This document shows, piece after piece, positions 1 through 9,020 of a stretch of 64,000 nt of DNA. The translations under genes were made by a program, and so were the position numbers. How positions within the stretch are numbered: the first letter of the stretch is position 1; each line of letters opens with the position of its first letter. The notes below the pieces were generated by a model. The model made no database searches. It saw only the letters and a list, made by a program, of their open reading frames with translations, and was not told where the DNA came from. This DNA is from Hyphomonadaceae bacterium (GTDB lineage Bacteria; Pseudomonadota; Alphaproteobacteria; Caulobacterales; Aquidulcibacteraceae), in contig JAEUMQ010000007.1 of the NCBI GenBank assembly GCA_016791425.1, positions 62,001 to 126,000 on the forward strand. The letters run 5' to 3'.

Positions 1-1105
1 TCGTGAACGCCTCGAATTCCTGGTCGAGATAATCGGCGGCCTTCTCCAGCATGCCCGAGAGGTCGCCCGCGTTCTCGCCCGAAGCGGCCATGTACGCCAC
101 CATCGGCGGAATGAGCCCGCTGCGGCGCATCGCTGCCGACAACGGCTCGCCCTCCTCGATCCGCGCGCCCATCTCGCCGATCGCCTTCGCCACGACCCGA
201 TTATCGACCGCCTCGCGCCCCTGGCGCACGCTGTCGAGCACCGTGAGCCCCGACGCCGTCAGCGTCGAGACCGCGCGCGCAAACCGGCTCGCGTTCACCG
301 CCGCCGTCCACCGCCCGATGATCGGCGCGCGCAGCATGAACGCGTCGATCGCGAAGCGCACCGGCTCCCGCTTCATGAGCACACGGAGGAAATATCCTCC
401 CCCAAGCAGCGCCGCGAGCAGGATCGCCCAATAGGTCGCCAGGAAGGTGGATGTGCCGATCAGGATCTGCGTCAGCAGCGGCAGCCGCGCCTGGAAGCTC
501 TTGAACTGCTCCGCCAGGCTCGGCACCACGAAGATCATCAGGCAGGTGACGACCGTGATCGCCACCAGGCTGAGCGCGGCGGGATAGACCATCGCGGTCG
601 TGACCTTCGAGCGCAGCGCCTCCGCGCGCGCCAGGTAATCGCCCATCCGCACAAGCACCGGCCCAAGCTGGCCGGAGCGCTCCCCGCCCGCGACCGCGCT
701 GCGATAAAGCCCCGGGAAGCTCTTCGGGTGCCGTCCCAGCGCTTCGGCGAGCCGCGCGCCTTCGACCACCGCGACCTGCACGTCCGCCATCACCCGCTTC
801 GCGGTCGGCGTCTCCTGTTGCGCTGCGATCATGCCGAGCGCTTCGTCCACCGGCACCGCGGCCTCGACCAGCGTCGAGAGCTGCCGCGTCACCAGCAGCC
901 GCTCCTTGTGCGTGAGCGTGGCGCGCACCCGGCCGCGCTTCGGCTCGGCCGTTTCGACCGCCGCCGCGCCCGCGCTTGCGATCTGCACCGGCAGGAGATT
1001 GCGCTTCTGCAGGCCCTCGCGCGCGGCGAACTCGCTCGCCGCGTCGATCCCGCCGCTGCGTTTCTTGCCCGCGGTGTCGAGCGCGACATAATTGTAGCGC
1101 GGCAT
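1..1105 (-). CDS. gspF: Type II secretion inner-membrane protein GspF (3' end missing)
   Basis: The reverse strand is open from the left edge to an ATG at 1105. The protein begins MPRYNYVALDTAGKKRSG, the usual GspF N-terminus (a short beta segment before the first cytoplasmic helical domain). Hydrophobic segments near 'AALSLVAITVVTCLMIFVV' and 'TYWAILLAALLGGGYF' separate two T2SSF repeats; the second ends at the window edge after an 'SGENAGDLSGML' motif typical of the family. GspF is the polytopic platform protein that couples the GspE ATPase to pseudopilus assembly. Its ATG overlaps the gspE stop by one base (TGATG), so it is translationally coupled and last of the visible C-D-E-F order. The C-terminus and any pseudopilin genes lie outside the window. 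Confidence 0.93.
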   Translation of the reverse strand, partial: MPRYNYVALDTAGKKRSGGIDAASEFAAREGLQKRNLLPVQIASAGAAAVETAEPKRGRVRATLTHKERLLVTRQLSTLVEAAVPVDEALGMIAAQQETPTAKRVMADVQVAVVEGARLAEALGRHPKSFPGLYRSAVAGGERSGQLGPVLVRMGDYLARAEALRSKVTTAMVYPAALSLVAITVVTCLMIFVVPSLAEQFKSFQARLPLLTQILIGTSTFLATYWAILLAALLGGGYFLRVLMKREPVRFAIDAFMLRAPIIGRWTAAVNASRFARAVSTLTASGLTVLDSVRQGREAVDNRVVAKAIGEMGARIEEGEPLSAAMRRSGLIPPMVAYMAASGENAGDLSGMLEKAADYLDQEFEAFT

Positions 1106-2610
1106 CAGATCATCGCTTCGGCGCTGGTGAGCCGGAGCACGTCGCTGAGCGAGGTCACGCCCGCCGCCGCGCAGCGCAGGCCGCTCTTCAGCAGCGGATC
1201 GGAGCCGCGGAACGCGTGCGCCGCCATCTCTTGCTCGGTCGCGTTCGCATGAATGAGCCGCCGGATCTCGTCGTCGATGGTCACGAACTCGTAGAGCCCG
1301 ATGCGCCCGACATAGCCCGAATTGCTGCAGCGCGAGCACCCGACCGCCTCGAACACCCGCGCATTGTGTGCGCCAACCGTCGCCAGCATCCGCGTCTCCG
1401 CCGGGCCCAGCACCGCCGGTCGCTTGCATTCGTTGCAGAGCCGCCGCGCCAGCCGCTGCGCCGCGATCGCGCGCAGCGTCGAGGCAAGGAGATAAGGCGC
1501 CACGCCCATGTCCTTCAGCCGCGTGATCGCCGAGACCGCATCATTGGTGTGCACCGTGGAGAAGACGAGGTGCCCCGTGAGGCTCGCCTGCACCGCGATC
1601 TGCGCGGTCTCCACGTCGCGGATTTCCCCGACCATCACGATGTCCGGGTCTTGCCGCAGGATCGCCCTGAGGCCCGCCGCGAACGTCATGCCGATCTTCG
1701 GATTGACCTGGGTCTGCCCGATCCCCTCCACCGCGTACTCGATCGGATCCTCCACCGTGAGGATGTTCCGTGTACGGTCGTTCAGCAGATTGAGCGCGGC
1801 GTAGAGCGTCGTCGTCTTGCCCGATCCGGTCGGCCCGGTGACGAGGATCACGCCGTTCGGATAGGCCAGCGCCTGCTTGAACTTCTCGTGGATGTCGCTG
1901 GACATGCCCAAGGCGTCGAGCTGCCTGAGCCCCTGATCCTTGTCGAGCAGCCGCATCACCACCCGCTCGCCGTGCCGTGAGGGCAGCGTCGAGATCCGCA
2001 CATCGACGCCCCGTCCGCCGAGCGATAGCGACACCCGCCCGTCCTGCGGCAGCCGCTTCTCGGCGATATCGAGCCGCGCCATCACCTTGATCCGCGACAC
2101 CAACCTGGCTTTCGCCTGCGACGGAACCTGCAGGATCTCCCGCAAGACGCCGTCGATCCGCAGGCGGATGATCACGGCGTTCTCGTACGGCTCCACATGG
2201 ATGTCCGATGCGCCCTGGCTGATCGCTTCAGAGATGAGCCCGTTGATCAGCCGGATGACCGGCGCGTCGTCTGCGGTGTCGAGCAGGTCCGCGGTTGCGC
2301 CCGCGCCTTCCGCCAGCGCATCGAGCGCGCCTTCGGCGTGGAATTCCTGCGCGATCGACCGCGCCGCCTCGCCGCTCACCGCATAGCGCTGCGACAGGGC
2401 CTCGTCGAAGCCTTGCCCATTGAGCTCCACCACCTCGAACGGCCCGCCGAGCAGGCGGCGCACTTCCATCAGCGCCATCGGATCGGCGCCGGCCCGCACC
2501 CCGACGCGCCACGGCGCGGCGTCGGTCAACAGCACCACGCCCTTCGACTTGGCGAAGGCGTATTCGATGCTCGGCGGCGCACTGCGGGCGGAAACGACTG
2601 GCTCTGTCAT
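1105..2610 (-). CDS. gspE: Type II secretion ATPase GspE
   Basis: 501 residues, full length for GspE/PilB-family hexameric secretion ATPases that power pseudopilus assembly at the cytoplasmic face. Walker A GPTGSGKTTT lies at about 259-268. An Asp box ('IVMVGEIRDVETAQ'), a His box ('TGHLVFSTVHTNDA') and two CxxC pairs (CNEC ... CSRC) forming the tetracysteine Zn-binding module follow in the usual order. The N-terminal domain is compact. It follows gspD by 22 bases and overlaps gspF, so it belongs to one operon. PilB is the main alternative, excluded by the secretin and GspC neighbours. Confidence 0.96.
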   Translation of the reverse strand: MTEPVVSARSAPPSIEYAFAKSKGVVLLTDAAPWRVGVRAGADPMALMEVRRLLGGPFEVVELNGQGFDEALSQRYAVSGEAARSIAQEFHAEGALDALAEGAGATADLLDTADDAPVIRLINGLISEAISQGASDIHVEPYENAVIIRLRIDGVLREILQVPSQAKARLVSRIKVMARLDIAEKRLPQDGRVSLSLGGRGVDVRISTLPSRHGERVVMRLLDKDQGLRQLDALGMSSDIHEKFKQALAYPNGVILVTGPTGSGKTTTLYAALNLLNDRTRNILTVEDPIEYAVEGIGQTQVNPKIGMTFAAGLRAILRQDPDIVMVGEIRDVETAQIAVQASLTGHLVFSTVHTNDAVSAITRLKDMGVAPYLLASTLRAIAAQRLARRLCNECKRPAVLGPAETRMLATVGAHNARVFEAVGCSRCSNSGYVGRIGLYEFVTIDDEIRRLIHANATEQEMAAHAFRGSDPLLKSGLRCAAAGVTSLSDVLRLTSAEAMI

Positions 2611-2632
2611 GGGAAGGCGCTTCTAGCGCGGA

Positions 2633-5098
2633 TTATCTCCCCGCGCTGGCGGTTTGTCTCGTCGGCGCCCAAAGTTCGCTTCTGGGCTCGCTTCGCATTT
2701 GCTCCGTCGTCGGCATCCAGCCGCCATATTGCGAGAGATCGTCGTCGCTTTCGGCCGGCGGCTGCGGCAGTCGCGGCGCCACCCGCTGCCGCGGCCGCCG
2801 CTCTGGACGCGCGATTTCGATCGTCGCGACCGCATGCGTGACGCCGCCCTCGCCCGCCGTCGCCTGCGGCCGCCAGGCCGCCTCCTGGACGGCCGGCGCG
2901 CGGGCCAGCATCGCCGCCTCGCGCCGCTGCGATTCCGCCGTCGGGGTCCAGAGCGGCGAATCCGAGCGCGGTGTCGAGGCCGGGCGCCAGAAGGGCTCGG
3001 CGTCCGCGCGCCGCGGCTGCGGCGGCGCGATCGGGACCGGCGCGGCTTCCCCCTGCGAGCGCTGTTGCGGACGCGGCGCTTCCGCGCGCGGCTCCGGCAG
3101 CGGCGCGGGCGGCGCCTGCGGCGCCCGCATCATCTCCTGCACCTGCGTGTCGATACTGCGGTCGAGTCCCCCGCGATTGCGGAGCAATTCATATTGCCGC
3201 TCGGTGACCGCGCCGGCCTGCTCGGCCGTGTTCACCAGGCTCGGCCGCAGGAACACCATGAGATTGGTGCGCTTGCGCGTCCGCCCTTCGCTGCTGAACA
3301 GCCGCCCGACAAGCGGAAGCTTGCGCAGCACCGGAATGCCGGAATTCGAACGCTGCACATCCTCCTGGATGAGCCCGCCGAGCACGATGATCTGGCCGGC
3401 GTCCACCTGCACGACCGTCTCGATCGCCCGGCGATTGGTGATGAGGTCGGTGGAATCGTCGATGATCTGCCCGAAGATGCTCGACACTTCCTGCTTGATC
3501 GCCAGCCGGATCGCACCGCCTTCGCTCACCTGCGGGCGCACTTCGAGCTGCACGCCCACATCCTCGCGCCGCACGGTGCGGAACGGGTTGGTGTTCGAAT
3601 CCGACAGCGTCTCGCCGGTCGTGACCGGAATCTGCTGCCCGACCAGGATCGACGCCGTCTCGTTGTCGAGCGTCATCACCTTCGGCGTCGAAAGGACGTT
3701 GGATTCCTGGTCTTCGGCGAGCGCGTTGAGGATGAGACCGAACATGGTCCCGTCGCCGTTCTGCCCCGCGACCCCGCCGAGCGCGCCATTGTAATTGACC
3801 AGCGAGCTGACCGCCGCGCGCTGCAGGTCCTGCAGCGCCGGATTGTCCCTGTTGCCGTTGCTGGTCGAGCCGAGCAGCGCGCCCGTCACGGCAAGCAGGT
3901 TGGGCGCGCTGTTGGCGAAGCTCGTCGATAGGAACGGGACGGCGCTGTCCTCGTTGCCCGAGACGATGAATTGCAGCCCGAGCTCCTTCGCGGCGGTGTC
4001 CGACACCTCCACGATGATGGCCTCGACCATCACCTGCTGGCGCCGGATGTCGAGCGATTGCACGACATTGGCCAGCGATTCCTGCGTCTCGCGGTCGGCG
4101 CTGATGATGAGCGCGTTCGTCGCCCGGTGCGCCGCGATGTTCGCCCGCCGGTTCGCTCCCCCGGCGCCTTCCGCCGGCCCGGTCATCGAGCTGGAGATCT
4201 GCTGCAGGATCGGGACGAGGTCTTCGGCCACCGCGTACTTGAGCGGAATGACCTTCACGCCGGCCTGCATGTCGGCGTTGGAATCGAGCTGCGTGAGCAG
4301 CGGGATGATCTGGTCGAGCGTGCGCCGGTCTCCGCGCAGCACGAGCGTGTTGGAAGACGCGATCGGTGTCGCGGTGACGAGCGCCCGTCCCTGCGCGTCT
4401 CCGGACGCCTGCGACAGCGAGGTCGCCACCCGCGCCATTTCCGCCGCCGAAGTGTTCCGTAGACGGAGCGTTCGATAGCTTGACGTGTCCTGGTCGAGGT
4501 TCGACACGATCTGCCGCAGCCGCGTGATCGTCGAGCCGTAATCGACCACCACCACTGAATTGCCGCGCGCGTTCGCCGTCACCTGGCCGCGCTGCGACAG
4601 CATGGGCCGCAGCGCCGAAGCGACGCTCTCCGCGTCGGCGAACCTCAGCCGGAAAACCTGCGAAACATAGCGGTCCGCGCTCGGACCGCCTTCGGGCGAA
4701 GGCTCCCGCGCCGCCACCTCGTCCGGCACGATGCGGTAGGCGCCCTGCGCGGTCGGCACCGCGACATAGCCGTGCACGCGGAGCGTGGAGAGGAAGACGT
4801 CGAAAAGCTCGCTCTCCGACAGCGCCTGGTGCGCCATCACCGTGACGCGGCCGCTGACCCGCGGATCGACGATGAACGTCCGCCCGGTGGCGTTGGAGAC
4901 GTCCTCGATGAACGCGCGGATATCGACTTCGCGCATCGCGGTCGCGCCGCCGCGCTGTCCGCCCTGCGGCTGCGGCGCCTGCTGCGCGAAGGCCGTGGAG
5001 ACCGCCGCCGCGGAAAGCCCGCAGGCAAGCGCCAGCGCCAAGCGTGTGCGGCGTGGAGTCCGGCTCATGCCGCCATTTTTCATCTGGGCGAGTTTCAT
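2633..5098 (-). CDS. gspD: Type II secretion outer-membrane secretin GspD
   Basis: 821 residues. It forms the multimeric outer-membrane channel through which folded T2SS substrates leave. A signal sequence follows MSRTPRRTRLALALACGL. N0-N3 periplasmic repeats come next, then the secretin core with 'VGQQIPVTTGE' and a C-terminal 'SGIPVLRKLPLVGRLFSSEGRTRKRTNLMVFLRPSLV' signature. After about residue 620 there is an unusually long Pro/Ala/Arg-rich tail of roughly 200 residues with no recognised domain, possibly for pilotin or cell-envelope contact. The ATG at 5098 overlaps the gspC stop (ATGA); an internal ATG at 5068 gives a more standard signal peptide and is a credible alternative. Confidence 0.95.
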   Translation of the reverse strand: MKLAQMKNGGMSRTPRRTRLALALACGLSAAAVSTAFAQQAPQPQGGQRGGATAMREVDIRAFIEDVSNATGRTFIVDPRVSGRVTVMAHQALSESELFDVFLSTLRVHGYVAVPTAQGAYRIVPDEVAAREPSPEGGPSADRYVSQVFRLRFADAESVASALRPMLSQRGQVTANARGNSVVVVDYGSTITRLRQIVSNLDQDTSSYRTLRLRNTSAAEMARVATSLSQASGDAQGRALVTATPIASSNTLVLRGDRRTLDQIIPLLTQLDSNADMQAGVKVIPLKYAVAEDLVPILQQISSSMTGPAEGAGGANRRANIAAHRATNALIISADRETQESLANVVQSLDIRRQQVMVEAIIVEVSDTAAKELGLQFIVSGNEDSAVPFLSTSFANSAPNLLAVTGALLGSTSNGNRDNPALQDLQRAAVSSLVNYNGALGGVAGQNGDGTMFGLILNALAEDQESNVLSTPKVMTLDNETASILVGQQIPVTTGETLSDSNTNPFRTVRREDVGVQLEVRPQVSEGGAIRLAIKQEVSSIFGQIIDDSTDLITNRRAIETVVQVDAGQIIVLGGLIQEDVQRSNSGIPVLRKLPLVGRLFSSEGRTRKRTNLMVFLRPSLVNTAEQAGAVTERQYELLRNRGGLDRSIDTQVQEMMRAPQAPPAPLPEPRAEAPRPQQRSQGEAAPVPIAPPQPRRADAEPFWRPASTPRSDSPLWTPTAESQRREAAMLARAPAVQEAAWRPQATAGEGGVTHAVATIEIARPERRPRQRVAPRLPQPPAESDDDLSQYGGWMPTTEQMRSEPRSELWAPTRQTASAGR

Positions 5099-6141
5099 GC
5101 AGGCCCGTCGGCGGCGAGCCTGAGCGTCACGCGCTCGCCCCCGCGCATGACGGAAAGCTGCACATCGCCGGTCGTCGCGGCGCGCATGGCGTCCATCAGC
5201 TGGTCGGGACCGGCGCCGTTCACGTCGAGGATGAAGTCGCCCTTGGCGACGCCGGCCGTCTCGGCCGCCGCCGGCGGCGACGCGACCGACCAGCCGTCAT
5301 GCCCATCGATGCTCACCGGAACCGCGAGGGTCGTCGGCAGCCAGTCGAGGCTCTCCGGGGTCACCACCGTCGGCGCCACCGGCTCGAAATACGTCGTTTG
5401 TTGCGGCTCGGCCTCAAGCGCCTCTGCTGCTGGCGCGCGCGCCGCGGCCCGCATGGCAGGCGCCGGGGCAATCTCTTCCACCTCCGCGATCGCCGGCGGC
5501 CCGACCGGCTCGCCGTCAAGCGCCTCGGCCGGCGGCGCGGCCTCTTCGGCCTCCTCGTCCTGGTACTCGGCAGGCGCGTCGGAATATTCCAATTGATCGA
5601 CGCCCATCAGCGCCCGCGCGAACGAGAAGCTCGGCCGCTCCTCCAGCGTCAGCTGCGCCTGCCCGCCGTCGTGTGCGAGCAGCACGAAATCGGGCGTCAC
5701 CTCGGCCAGCGTCACCCCGGCCATGATCTCCTGGCCGATCAGGAATGCGTGCTGGGCGCCGTCTTCCAGGGTGAGGATGCAGCCGCTGCGCGCCGGATCG
5801 TCCGCCACTCGGACGCCGGCCAGCTTGACGTTGGCCAACAGCGCCGAGGCCGCATTCGAGGTCGATCCATCGAGCGCCGGCGAGAACGGCGAGCCGACTG
5901 CTTCTGCCTGCGGGGCGATCGCGACGACATCCGGCCCCGGCGTTTCCGGCGATGCATAGGACACGTGCGGCGTCAGCGCATTCCAGCCGGCCTGCGCAGT
6001 TCCCAGCGCGACCGCCGCAAGCAGCAGCGCCTCGACGCCGGGGCGCAGCGCCCCAAGCGCCCGCTCGCGCAGGTCCGCGCGTTCCGGAAGGCGCGCGCCG
6101 GACGCCAAAGCCCGTTTCAGCTTGCTCATGAACGTCACCAT
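5095..6141 (-). CDS. gspC: Type II secretion protein GspC with C-terminal PDZ-like domain
   Basis: 348 residues. A short cytoplasmic N-terminus is followed by one membrane helix ('ALLLAAVALGTAQAGW', near 35-50), a periplasmic homology region ('GVRVADDPARSGCILTLEDGAQHAFLIGQEIMAGVTLAEV'), an acidic Ala/Pro/Glu-rich linker, and a C-terminal PDZ-like domain ('AETAGVAKGDFILDVNGAGPDQL'). GspC links the inner-membrane platform to the secretin and helps select substrates. It is the first T2SS gene of the run and starts about 155 bases after the TonB receptor. ATG 6141 has a GGAAGG site five bases upstream; ATG 6129 is the alternative. Confidence 0.85.
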   Translation of the reverse strand: MVTFMSKLKRALASGARLPERADLRERALGALRPGVEALLLAAVALGTAQAGWNALTPHVSYASPETPGPDVVAIAPQAEAVGSPFSPALDGSTSNAASALLANVKLAGVRVADDPARSGCILTLEDGAQHAFLIGQEIMAGVTLAEVTPDFVLLAHDGGQAQLTLEERPSFSFARALMGVDQLEYSDAPAEYQDEEAEEAAPPAEALDGEPVGPPAIAEVEEIAPAPAMRAAARAPAAEALEAEPQQTTYFEPVAPTVVTPESLDWLPTTLAVPVSIDGHDGWSVASPPAAAETAGVAKGDFILDVNGAGPDQLMDAMRAATTGDVQLSVMRGGERVTLRLAADGPA

Positions 6142-6295
6142 CGCCGCCTTCCGCCCAGACCCCGCGCGGCGGCGACTTCCTCTATAGCCAAAACATTACG
6201 CGCCACAATTGCCCTTGTCATTTCAGAACCGTCAGAAAGCGCCGCGTTCGCGTGCATCCACAGGCTTTTGGCGACGCGGCTTTGTGACAAGAAGT

Positions 6296-8950
6296 TCAGA
6301 ACTTCGCAGTCAGGCTCGCCGAGAAGCTCCGTCCACGTGCGTAGGTGTTGAAGTCCGTCTCTCCGAGCGTGGGCGACAGCTGGTATTCCTTGTGATCGAT
6401 GTCCGCGAGATTGCGCCCGCTGAGCCCCAGCGAGATCGTCGAGCCGCCCACCGCGAAATCCTGACGGAACGTCAGATCGACGTTCACGCCCGGATCCTCG
6501 TAGACCGTCGGCAGCCCCCCGAGGCCCCGCCGCGAGATCCGCTCCGAGACATAGCCGACCAGCAGCGTCATCTGCGTCGCGTCGGTCTGGAACCCGAACT
6601 GCACGTTCCCGATGTGCTTGGGCGTGCCCTGCAGCTGCGAACCGTCGAGCTGGAATTGCGACGCCGGCACGAAGGTGAGGTTGGGCAGCACCGTGGGGTT
6701 CACCACCAGCGCGCCCGCGTCGGCCTGAACTTCGGAGAACGTGTACGTGTAGTTCACCCCGAAGATCCATTCCGCGCCGCCGAGGAACGGCAGCTCGAAC
6801 GGCATCGCGAACGTCGTGCGGTACTCCGCCTCCGCGCCATAGAGCACCGCCTCCGGCGCATTGAGGAAGCGGGTCTTCACCCGGTCCGCCTTGATCAGCA
6901 CTTCCTCGATCGGATTCTCGATCTGCTTGTAGAACACGCCGCCCGTGATGAACTGGCCGCGCCCGAAATACCATTCGAGCCGCGCGTCGTAGTTCTGGAA
7001 CTCGCTGTCGACGAGGTACGGATTGCCCTCATAGATGCGGTCCGTCTCCGGATCGACATAGGGCGTGAACGCGAGCTCGCGGAATTGCGGGCGCGCGATG
7101 GTCTGCGAATAGCCGAGCCGGAGCTGCAGGTCCTCCGCGAAATTCCAGGTGAGCGTGGCCGCCGGCAGCCAATAGGTGTTGGCCAGCGTCACCGGCGCCG
7201 CGAACGGCGTCTCCCCGAAGCGATTCCCCGTGCGCACGAGCTGGCTGGCGTCCTCGTAGCGCACGCCGACGGAAGCGCGCACCAGCGGCAGGATGTCGAT
7301 ATCCGCCGCGACATAGGCCGCCATGTTCGTCAGCCGCGCCTTGTAGGCGTCGTCGCGCCCGGTGAATTCCGTGATCTCGAACCGGAACGGATCGATATTG
7401 TCCGGCGAGAAGAGGAAGTCGGGCCGCGCCTTCAGCACGTCGCTCGGGATCTGCGTGATCGCGTTGCGGAACGCGAACGACAGCAGCGAATAGTCCCGCA
7501 CCGAATTCGAATACGCCGCGCCCGCTGAGAGCACCAGGTCGCGCTCCTCCGAGAGCGGGATCGTGTAGGCGCCGTCCACGCCCCCGGAGAGCACTTCATC
7601 CGTCAGCTCCGAGAAGCGCGTGATGTTGGCGTCCGCCGTGCCCGGATACGACGCCGCGCCATTGACCACGAAATATGTGATCCCGCGCTCATAGGGCGCA
7701 TCGCGCGTTGATTGCGCGAACGCCGTGCGCCAATCGATTTCCAGCGCCCCGAACGTGTGCTCGCCGGACAATTGCACCGACGCGAGCTGCCTCTCGTACC
7801 AGCTCGTCGTTTCGTTGTGGATCGAGGTCGCGCAAGCAGGATCGACGTCCACATCGCACCCGTCCTCGAGCTCGGTGTCCTTGGTCGAGCTGCGCACCAG
7901 CAACCCCGTGAGCGCGATCTCGTGATCCTCGGTGGAATAGCTCGCGCTGCCGAACAGGTTGAACACGATGTCCCACGCGCTCGACACCGCATCGAAATCG
8001 GTCTGCAGCGCATCCCCTTGAACGCCGATCCGCTTCGCGCGCCGCGTCCGCCAGGAGCTGTCGTAGCCGATGACGCCGACCAGGCCGACATTGGCCCCGT
8101 TGTCGAGATCGAGCGACGTTCCCATCGTCGCCTCGCCCTCGAAGTCCGGATCGAGAGGGCCGCTCTGCACCACCGTCAGCGGCGAATTGGTCAGGCTCTC
8201 GCCGATCGTCTCGAGCTGCGCGCCGGTGAAGTTCGTCGAATTGATCCGCCGCCCTGTGCCGATCGCCGCCGCCAGCGGCCCCGGGATGTCGCGCGCGCCG
8301 TCCGCGATGCCTGACCAATCGCTGTCTTCGCCATAATAGAAGACGCCGCGCTTGTCGGTGCTCTCCGTATTGCCGTCCGTTCCGACTTTCAGCGTCAGGA
8401 ACGGCGCGCTCGGCAGCCTGAGCGTGCGCAGATCGATGATGCCGCCGCCGAACTCGCCCGGATAATTCGGCGAGAACGTCTTCTGCACCGTCGCCCCGTC
8501 GAGGATGTTCGACGGAAAGAGATCGAGCGGCACTTGCCGCCGCAGCGGCTCGGGGCTCGGCAGCGGCGAGCCGTTGAGCAGCGCCGAGGAATAGCGGTCC
8601 CCAAGCCCCCGCACATAGACGAACCGCCCCTGCACCACCGAAAGCCCGGTGAGCCGGGTCAGCGCCAGCGCCGCGTTGTCATCCCCCTGCCGCGAAAGAT
8701 CCTCCGCGGAGAGGAAAGTCGCGACTTCGGAGGTCTGCTGCATCGGCTGCGGGATGAACCGCCCGAGCACGGTGACTTCGCCGGAAGCGTCGATCGCGGC
8801 GTCATCGTCCGCAGGCGGAACATCGGCGGGCGGCGCCGCCTCCTGCGTGGCCGCGGGCGCGGCCGCGTCTTGCGCGTAGGCCGCGGTCGGCATCACCAGC
8901 ATCGTGGTGAGCAGCAGCAGCTTCTGAAAGGTGAGCGGAAAGAGTTTCAT
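6296..8950 (-). CDS. TonB-dependent outer-membrane receptor
   Basis: 884 residues from ATG 8950, chosen because it begins a clean signal peptide (MKLFPLTFQKLLLLTTML ... AYAQ); the longer reading frame upstream is Arg/Pro-rich and lacks protein character. A plug domain ('EVTVLGRFIPQPMQQTSEVATF ... VYVRGLGDRYSSALLNG ... NYPGEFGGGIIDLRT') precedes a 22-strand-type barrel ending in a terminal Phe (SASLTAKF). The family takes up ligands across the outer membrane using TonB energy. It sits between the secreted lipoprotein and gspC on the same strand. In Caulobacter the ElpS lipoprotein, a TonB receptor and gsp genes are, to my recollection, neighbours in the same way, which suggests a phosphate-source uptake role; the ligand is not visible here. 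Confidence 0.93.
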   Translation of the reverse strand: MKLFPLTFQKLLLLTTMLVMPTAAYAQDAAAPAATQEAAPPADVPPADDDAAIDASGEVTVLGRFIPQPMQQTSEVATFLSAEDLSRQGDDNAALALTRLTGLSVVQGRFVYVRGLGDRYSSALLNGSPLPSPEPLRRQVPLDLFPSNILDGATVQKTFSPNYPGEFGGGIIDLRTLRLPSAPFLTLKVGTDGNTESTDKRGVFYYGEDSDWSGIADGARDIPGPLAAAIGTGRRINSTNFTGAQLETIGESLTNSPLTVVQSGPLDPDFEGEATMGTSLDLDNGANVGLVGVIGYDSSWRTRRAKRIGVQGDALQTDFDAVSSAWDIVFNLFGSASYSTEDHEIALTGLLVRSSTKDTELEDGCDVDVDPACATSIHNETTSWYERQLASVQLSGEHTFGALEIDWRTAFAQSTRDAPYERGITYFVVNGAASYPGTADANITRFSELTDEVLSGGVDGAYTIPLSEERDLVLSAGAAYSNSVRDYSLLSFAFRNAITQIPSDVLKARPDFLFSPDNIDPFRFEITEFTGRDDAYKARLTNMAAYVAADIDILPLVRASVGVRYEDASQLVRTGNRFGETPFAAPVTLANTYWLPAATLTWNFAEDLQLRLGYSQTIARPQFRELAFTPYVDPETDRIYEGNPYLVDSEFQNYDARLEWYFGRGQFITGGVFYKQIENPIEEVLIKADRVKTRFLNAPEAVLYGAEAEYRTTFAMPFELPFLGGAEWIFGVNYTYTFSEVQADAGALVVNPTVLPNLTFVPASQFQLDGSQLQGTPKHIGNVQFGFQTDATQMTLLVGYVSERISRRGLGGLPTVYEDPGVNVDLTFRQDFAVGGSTISLGLSGRNLADIDHKEYQLSPTLGETDFNTYARGRSFSASLTAKF

Positions 8951-8986
8951 CTGCGGGAACCTTGAAAGGGCGGGCGGAGGGAAACG

Positions 8987-9011
8987 GGGCGGCGGATTTC
9001 TCCCGCCGCCC
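8987..9011 (-). terminator. Hairpin between lipoprotein and TonB receptor genes
   Basis: A perfect 9-bp GC stem (GGGCGGCGG / CCGCCGCCC, 7-base loop) begins ten bases after the lipoprotein stop at 9021. Reading the minus strand, it is followed by CGTTT, a weak T tract. It could partly terminate or stabilise the 3' end, giving high lipoprotein and lower receptor expression from one promoter. Function is inferred. Confidence 0.5.
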
Positions 9012-9020
9012 GCTTCACGA

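Noticed and set aside
6142-6295. Third Pho box before gspC
   Set aside because: TTGTCAT and CCGTCAG halves occur near 6215-6235 but on the wrong strand and with wrong spacing.
7712-8314. Long plus-strand frames opposite the TonB receptor and most genes
   Set aside because: Their products are Arg/His/Pro-rich, without domains or ribosome sites; high G+C produces such shadows everywhere, and the opposite strand has a complete, recognisable protein.
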